Source: Plotosus lineatus
Lineage: Eukaryota > Chordata > Actinopteri > Siluriformes > Plotosidae
DNA length: 64,000 bases
NCBI GenBank assembly: GCA_024760905.1
Contig: CM045731.1
Coordinates: 51,348,501 to 51,412,500, forward strand
Reading direction: 5' to 3'
Of the stretch, positions 58,498-64,000 are shown piece by piece. How positions within the stretch are numbered: the stretch's first letter is position 1; each line of letters opens with the position of its first letter. Below the pieces are notes generated by a model. It was given only the letters and a program-made list of their open reading frames with translations, did not search any database and was not told the origin of the DNA. The translations under genes were made by a program, and so were the position numbers.

Positions 58498-58935
58498 TGC
58501 TGTGGTCTATTTAACAGTGATTGATTTCAGTATGCGAGTTCTGGTACAGGGACATAAGTACCAGTGAAAAGTTTGGGCGTACAGTATATGTATTAGTTGT
58601 AGTATAATGGTTGTATTGTATGATAAATGAACAATCGTAATGATTGTGCAATCATCAATGATTGTTTTCCTGAAAGTGGTAGACTATAAATTTTTACATA
58701 CCATTTAAAATGTATTTATCTATATTTTCCAGATACGTATAGTACTGTATCTTTGGCCATAACACAATGAACCCTTTACAAACATTCAATTTCATCAATT
58801 TTCATTTCAGCTTTGATTTGTTATATGTGATGTTGAAAAATCAATAAATATGACGAATAATGCCAAGAACTCAATAATATCAATGCTTATTAAAGATTAT
58901 CTGTAATGTTCTGGTTGTGTATTGTTTAGTTCGTG
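58498..58935. other. Intronic DNA with a Tc1-like end fragment
   Basis: 58558-58585 (agtaccagtgaaaagtttgg) resembles the other orientation of the Tc1-like end. Otherwise AT-rich unique DNA. Confidence 0.45.
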
Positions 58936-59245
58936 CCACTAACAGCAATAAGGTTCTTGATTCGAGTCTTGGGCTTGACAAAGGTATTACTGCATGGAGT
59001 TTGCCTGTTCCTCCTGTATTTGTTTGGGTTACCTCCAGATCTGTTTTCCTCCCACCGTCCAAAGATCTGCACATGTACCAAATTACTCTTAGGTGTGCAT
59101 GGGAGTATGAATGGTTGTGTGTTTAATAGCCTTGTGATGGTCTGATGTGCTGTTCAAGGTGTACCTCACCTTCACCAAGAATCGGCTAAGATAGGCTCCA
59201 TCCTCCCTGCCACCCCAGCAGGATTAAGCGGTTTGGCAAATGATT
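58936..59245 (+). mobile_element. SINE-B
   Basis: B-box-like gattcgagtctt, body, and T1 (cagcaggattaagcggtttg). It lies 95 bases from a C1q exon. Confidence 0.82.
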
Positions 59246-59339
59246 AAGTGTAATTTCCAACACAGAAACGAACCAGTCATGGACTTCATGGTAGGGCTAA
59301 TAATCCCATTTTGGAAGTACTGAATTAGAAAACACTTAC

Positions 59340-59433
59340 GTGTATCGATGGCAGAGAGACTCGATGCAGATCAGAACTCTCACGTTGTCTCTAGCTCTGA
59401 GTTGGTTTTTACTCCTTTTCACCTCGCTGTGGT
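59340..59433 (-). CDS. c1qtnf12: C1q/TNF-related protein, second visible exon
   Basis: Acceptor tttgcag|AC at 59434 is preceded by an unusually long run of about 28 T (the A-run at 59438-59465); donor TACAC|gtaagtg at 59339. The exon completes the codon G|AC and reads [12 protein letters not shown], then [20 protein letters not shown] (last codon split AC|G). This is the middle of the C1q domain; the CIESLC cysteine pair is a hallmark of the adipolin/erythroferrone group. Its 94 bases fit phases 1 and 2 of the neighbouring exons exactly. Confidence 0.87.
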
Positions 59434-59437
59434 CTGC

Positions 59438-59465
59438 AAAAAAAAAAAAAAAAAAAAAAAAAAAA
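59438..59465. repeat. Poly-A run forming a splice-site T tract
   Basis: A run of about 28 A on the plus strand, read as the polypyrimidine tract of the minus-strand exon at 59340-59433. Confidence 0.95.
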
Positions 59466-59829
59466 CATATACGATTGGCTTTATGCCTGGAGCTAAACAA
59501 CTAGATAATTCCTGCAAGTGTAATTGCAGCAAACTGCATTTTGAATCAAACTGACAGAGAAAACAGCAAAAACAAAAGAAGTAAACTGATTTTCCTTGAG
59601 TGAAATAAACATGGCCTAAAGCCTACAATGCCATCAGCAGTATAAACATTAAGGTGGTACTGGCATGTTACTGACTATAAGTGCCAAGGCACTGAGAGAA
59701 TGCTGTATACCACACAGAGACAGATTCAATCACGACACTCCAGGATGGCTTGAGCAAGGATCCTGGCGATATTTGTAAATTTGACGTGGGATGGTGGAGA
59801 TTCTTGGTTGAATCAGTGCTTAGAAGAAT
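59466..59829. other. Intronic unique DNA
   Basis: Nothing recognised. Confidence 0.5.
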
Positions 59830-60580
59830 TTGCCCTGGGAGATTTGTATGGTCTATAGTTATATACTACATGGGAATGGTGCAAGCGGATTGGTCTGCTA
59901 TCTCAGGTTTAAAAACATTATTCTGACTAAATAATGCTTGCATCAAAACAAAGTATTCTCACAGTCACTTGTATCAGGTGGCATCATCACTATCATGCAT
60001 TAAAATATAAAAATTTATTTTTGTTTGTTTTACTTGTGTTTCTGTGTAGTATCTACTATAACACCTTTACAGGGTGTGTGCAGTGTGTACCAAACAGACA
60101 CTGTTGAATACATAGCATTTATTTTTCTTTGGTATGCACAGAGGTCATCTGATCTCCCCCTCTAATGGTTAAAATATGCAAAAATAAATTATAAATATCT
60201 TATTTTAGTTTACTTTTCTTTATGTTTCCCTGTAGTATATAACTTTAAAACTCTTGAAGAGAGTTCAAACATGGCGTTACAGCACTTATGCACCTACTTG
60301 GGCTGACATGCGTCCATAAGCATTAAAAACAATGTAAAAAATAAACCACAATAATTATATTTTAGTGTTTTTTACTATGTTATTGTGTAGTATATACTAA
60401 AACAGTTATTTCGCCTTAAGCTTGGTGGACGTTGCTTGGGATTTCTGTCTCAAGGACTATCCAGCCTTCAGTGAAAAATTAACCTTTTAACTATCCTGAG
60501 GTAGCAGACCAATCAGATTGTGCTGTTTTTGTGTAGTATTTACTTTAGAGTTAGTTATTGCCCATATCAAACAAAAGCTA
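59830..60580. mobile_element. Unclassified element (family F) with inverted ends and repeated units
   Basis: The end gattggtctgctatctcagg (near 59888) is inverted at 60494-60514 (cctgaggtagcagaccaatc). Between them a core like ttattttagtttacttttct ... tgtgtagtatatacta recurs at about 60020-60065, 60195-60240 and 60355-60400, with a further copy at 48376-48500. No coding sequence; no family recognised. Confidence 0.55.
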
Positions 60581-61095
60581 CTCTAAAGGGTAAATGGTGA
60601 TACTTCCCTGCTATGCATATCCACTGGCATCAAATATGGGGCACCATCTTACAATATCATGGTATAGCATTCTCACATACTATAAGTAATCAATGTATAT
60701 CACTTATTATAACATAGTTACAGGAGTTCTTAGATATAAGCAGTATATAAATACTGTAAGTAATGATAATAATACATAACAGTTGGTTGCATTCTGGCAA
60801 AGCATTCACATTTTTAAAGCAGATTAATCCAAATTAGGATTGCTAGGAGGCTGGCGATCATCATAGTCGATTCAGGGAAAGAGTGGGTTACACACTGACT
60901 CATTTCTAGTGATAGTTAATGTACCACAATAATGTACATGCATTCAGTCATACATCCAACTGTCTGTGTCTTTTTTAACATTTCCCCAGCTTTTATATAT
61001 AAAATTTTGTGATTTTTAAAATTTATTAATTTAATCTTATATCAGTTGTTTGCTTATAGTGGTTATTTTCTTATTTCCTGTATAACAGGTATATA
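60581..61095. other. Intronic AT-rich DNA
   Basis: A degraded reverse T1 fragment (agattaatccaaattaggat) at about 60820-60900; otherwise nothing recognised. Confidence 0.45.
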
Positions 61096-61465
61096 CTTGG
61101 TGGCATAGTGGCTAGTAGATTATTCTCTCAGCAGAAGGTCCTGGGTTCAAGTTCCGGGTTCAGGTATTTCTGTGTGGATTTTGCATGTTCTTGTTGTGCT
61201 TGGGTGGGTTTCCTCAAGGTACTTCAGTTTTCTCCCGTAATCCAAAGGCACTTACATTAGGCTAATGGGCTATCCCCAATTGTGAATGTGTGTGTTTTGA
61301 ACTGGCGAGCTGTTTCCAATTGTGAACCTGCAATGAAGTGGCAGGCTGTGCAGATTGTACCTTGTAGTCACCAAGGATTGGCTGAGACAGGCTTATGAAG
61401 TAGTAGTAGTAGTAGTATTAGTAGTAGTAGTAGTAGTGTTGGATTAAAGAATTTGGCAAACAGAA
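61096..61465 (+). mobile_element. SINE-B with (TAG)n insertion
   Basis: Head with A-box-like tggcatagtgg and B-box-like gggttcaagttcc; a TAG microsatellite (61399-61437) replaces part of T1. Confidence 0.83.
61399..61437. repeat. (TAG)n microsatellite
   Basis: Thirteen units with one TAT interruption. Confidence 0.93.
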
Positions 61466-61734
61466 AGTCATTTATTATGTCGTCTCTCTAAGAACAATGA
61501 ACAGAAGTTCTCAAAGCTTTAGGAGGTACCTATAGACTGCTTTCTTGTACTCTTCACTCTCTCTAGCTTCTTTGTGTCTATTCTCAAACAATTCTGGTCG
61601 TGTTAATACAGCCTGACAACTTGATTGCAGTAGCCCTGATCTATTGGTCATTCTGAACAAGATCATCTCCAATGGATGCACGGAACTATTTCCAAGCATT
61701 AATGAGTGAAGATTTGTGATCATGATCGTCTTAC

Positions 61735-61843
61735 CAATATGGACATTGGCAGAGAACTGATAAATTCCCGTGAGAGGTGCTGTGAATCGCCCAGTGGACT
61801 GATCCATACCTGTCCCTCTGAGAAAGGCACCTTTGGCAGGGGG
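61735..61843 (-). CDS. c1qtnf12: C1q/TNF-related protein, first visible exon
   Basis: Acceptor cctctag|CCC at 61844; donor CATATTG|gtaagac at 61734. Its 109 bases read [20 protein letters not shown], then [16 protein letters not shown] and the first base of the next codon (phase 1). This is the start of a C1q domain: [19 protein letters not shown] is the classic first-strand signature. Earlier exons (signal peptide, linker) should start from a phase-0 donor upstream. I find none between 61844 and 64000, so they are probably beyond the right edge. The downstream intron is about 2.3 kb. Confidence 0.88.
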
Positions 61844-62318
61844 CTAGAGGTAGGAGGTAAATGAGAATTACTGAACACAGCAACTAAAAATACCAGTTTC
61901 TCTGGTATTCAGCAATGAATTAGAACCAATAAATCATAACAGTCACAACAACTCTTAGGGAAAAAAAAAAAACAACCCTGGAGAGAAAATGTTTCGTCTT
62001 CTGAGTAGAAGTCTAGAGTATGAAATATTTAGAGGGTATTTTCTTCTCAAAAACAGTTTAATAAAACAATTTAATAAGCCCACATACTGTTACGAAATAA
62101 AACGGGTTCGGTTTGAGAACTTGAAGAAGTTAAGACTTCGGAAATATTTCAGATTCTGCCAAAAGCCTCCAATTCTGTTTTTGATCTTCACTGTATGGGG
62201 CAGTCATGCCAGGCCACATTATTCCATATTACGCCTTTCAGGCCGATTAGAAAGAGTTTTGTATTTTATTGAAAGATTTTTCTCGTGATAACATAAACCA
62301 GAATAATAGCACTGAACT
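61844..62318. other. Intronic DNA
   Basis: A 99-codon plus frame (61989-62288) has no recognisable domain and is opposite in direction to the gene; judged chance. Confidence 0.45.
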
Positions 62319-62668
62319 AGGTGGAGCACAGTAGCACAATGGTTAGCATGTCCACCTCACAGCAAGAAGGCCCTCAGTTTGATTCCTGGGATCGGGTCTG
62401 TGAGGAGCTTGCTTATTTATTCCAGAGCTGATGTGGGTTTCTACTGGGGTACTCCGGTTTCCTCCCACCGTCAAAAAAACACACACAGTAGGCTAACTGG
62501 CAGTTCAAAATCACCCCTAGATGTGAATGTGAGTGTGAATGGTTGTATGTGTGTTGGCCCTGCAATAGCCTGGTAATCTGTTAGGGGTGCCTTCACCCAG
62601 AGTTTTATGAGATGGGTGCCAGCTTCCCCATGACCCTAATTACGATTAAGTGGCTTTGAAAATGAATG
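62319..62668 (+). mobile_element. SINE-B
   Basis: Head (gcacaatggttagcatgtcc, cacagcaagaaggccctcag), body and T1 ending gaaaatgaatgaac. Confidence 0.84.
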
Positions 62669-62703
62669 AACTGGGTGGGTATTTATCATGTTAAATGTTC
62701 TGA

Positions 62704-63062
62704 GCTTGGTGGCACGGTGGAGTAGTGGTTAGAATGTCTGCCTCACAGCAAGATAATCCCGGGTCCAAGTTCCAGGCTCGGCTCAGCTTGGCTCGGGCGT
62801 TTCTGTGTGGAGTTTGCATGGTCGAGCCATGTTCACGTGGGTTTCCTCTGGGTACTTCGGTTTTCTTCTACAGTCCAAAAACATGCACTTTAGATTAATT
62901 GCTCTAACTTGCCCCTAGGTGTGTATGTGTGTGTTAGCCTTGCGATTGTCTGGTGAGCTGTTCACAGTGTACCCTGTCTTCACCCAGTGTCAGCTGAGAT
63001 AGGCTCCGGTATCCAAGTGACCCCAATAGTAAGATTATTAAGCAGTTTGACAAATGACTGAG
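62704..63062 (+). mobile_element. SINE-B
   Basis: Head with A-box-like tggagtagtgg and B-box-like gggtccaagttcc; a small direct repeat (ggctcggctcagcttggctc); T1 diverged. Confidence 0.84.
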
Positions 63063-63855
63063 AGTTAGTGTCATCCTTTTATGACACAAAAGACAATAAA
63101 TCAACAATTTATAATACATTCTAAAAATAAAATATGGTTGTACATGAGTGTTCTGAAAAAGGATTCAAATCAGCCATCTTCTTAAATGATTTATAACAAT
63201 GTTCCAGCTGGGCACACATTCTATTCCTAGAAAGAAATCATGCACCTTTAAACTTTGATGCTGTTTTAGCACTGGGATGCTTGGCACCGCAGCCTTTTAT
63301 TGTCTACATTTATCAAAGCCCTGCAACCCCCCTCAATTCCCCCGTTTCTGGCCACATCACAAATCACAAGGTTTTTTTTTCCCCTCTCTCTTTCTCCCAG
63401 TCTTCTTGATATGCCAGCGTCTCACTTCTCCTTGCCAGCCGCATCAAAATGTCACAAGACATAGCTCTTCCTGAAGCAGTGTGCCATTTCAAACAGCATC
63501 TTTTTTTTTAATCCTTACTGCTAACTGGTCCAAGTCCCAAACAGTGTACCTTTTTGAACAGTGCCAAGAAAACAATGTGGCACATTTGGAAAAGGAGATA
63601 TTTTTCAGCAAGAAAGGCTCAGGTTTGGTCTTGTCTCCATGATTAGCTGATCCAGGGCATCTCATCGCCGTTAGTGTCCAAATGGCAAGAGCTATTCCCA
63701 CTGTCACACTCCTCCAACACAGTGGCACATAGGACAGTTCATTTTTCAGAACTGTTCCAATGAGGACATGGTGGCAGAGCTTTTCACTTTCGGTCTCTTT
63801 ACATAAATATTCACACTTTCCCCACCTTTTGTATTGTAACAGCCTGGACCTCACT
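63063..63855. other. Unique DNA, no exon recognised
   Basis: The 125-codon minus frame at 63489-63866 has no domain and enters the next SINE. It could in principle hide an upstream C1q-gene exon, but no matching donor is seen. Confidence 0.4.
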
Positions 63856-64000
63856 GACTCGACCACTTAATGCTACTACTAGGGTCGCAGGGAGGCTGGA
63901 GCCTGTCTCAGCCAACACTAAGTGAAGACAGGATACACCAGAGCATTGCAGGACAACCCACATTGAACCATTCACACTCACATTCTCATCACCCCCCTCT
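63856..64000 (-). mobile_element. SINE-B, cut by the window edge
   Basis: Reverse T1 (cgaccacttaatgctactac, ctgtctcagccaacactaag) and the start of the body (accattcacactcacat). Confidence 0.82.

Noticed and set aside
61989..62288. 99-codon plus-strand frame
   Set aside because: Opposite strand to the gene, no domain, no start or splice context.
63489..63866. 125-codon minus-strand frame that might be an upstream C1q-gene exon
   Set aside because: It has no recognisable domain and lacks a phase-0 donor to join the exon at 61735; it also runs into a SINE.

Overview
The window reads as vertebrate nuclear DNA, most likely from a teleost fish. It has split exons with GT/AG borders, almost no long open frames, many microsatellites, and very dense fish-type transposable elements: RTE- and Rex1/CR1-like LINEs, tRNA-derived SINEs, hAT, Tigger/pogo and Tc1-type DNA transposons. 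Family names come from sequence recognition only; no database was searched. The species cannot be named.

Two real genes can be supported, both on the minus strand. Near the left edge (4218-4334) lies a signal-peptide exon of a small secreted protein, probably olfactomedin-like 3; its other exons would be off the left edge. On the right (53397-61843) lie the last four coding exons of a C1q/TNF-related secreted protein of the adipolin (C1QTNF12/FAM132A) or erythroferrone type. Their phases agree (1, 2, 0) and they encode a continuous C1q domain ending in a stop codon. Earlier exons are not visible and are probably beyond 64000. No other gene is supported between them, so about 49 kb is intergenic or intronic.

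The rest is repeat-rich. About 55 SINE copies fall into four modular families. SINE-B is AFC-like and ends in tail T1. SINE-A has one head and body but three different 3' tails: T1 (shared with SINE-B), T2 (made of RTE LINE sequence) and T3. SINE-C and SINE-D have other tRNA-like heads. A single SINE with a well-preserved tRNA-like head lies at 41133. Target-site duplications are visible for several copies (12898, 37149, 37714, 57249, 58141).

The layout is: 1-2.5 kb, RTE LINE then a SINE carrying two nested hAT elements; 2.5-17 kb, SINE-B/SINE-A thicket around the olfml3-like exon; 17-18 kb, Tigger-like element; 18-24.9 kb, SINE copies, a foldback hAT and a Tc1 remnant among unique DNA; 25-28.5 kb, Rex1-like and two RTE LINE copies; 29-31.5 kb, a composite element inside an older hAT; 32.4-38.6 kb, an ISRm11-type element split by about 5.6 kb of nested insertions, including two divergent Tigger transposase remnants; 39-43.7 kb, mostly unique DNA; 43.7-45.1 kb, a third RTE copy; 45-53 kb, unique DNA and SINEs; 53-64 kb, the C1q gene with SINEs and a newly noticed inverted-repeat element in its introns.
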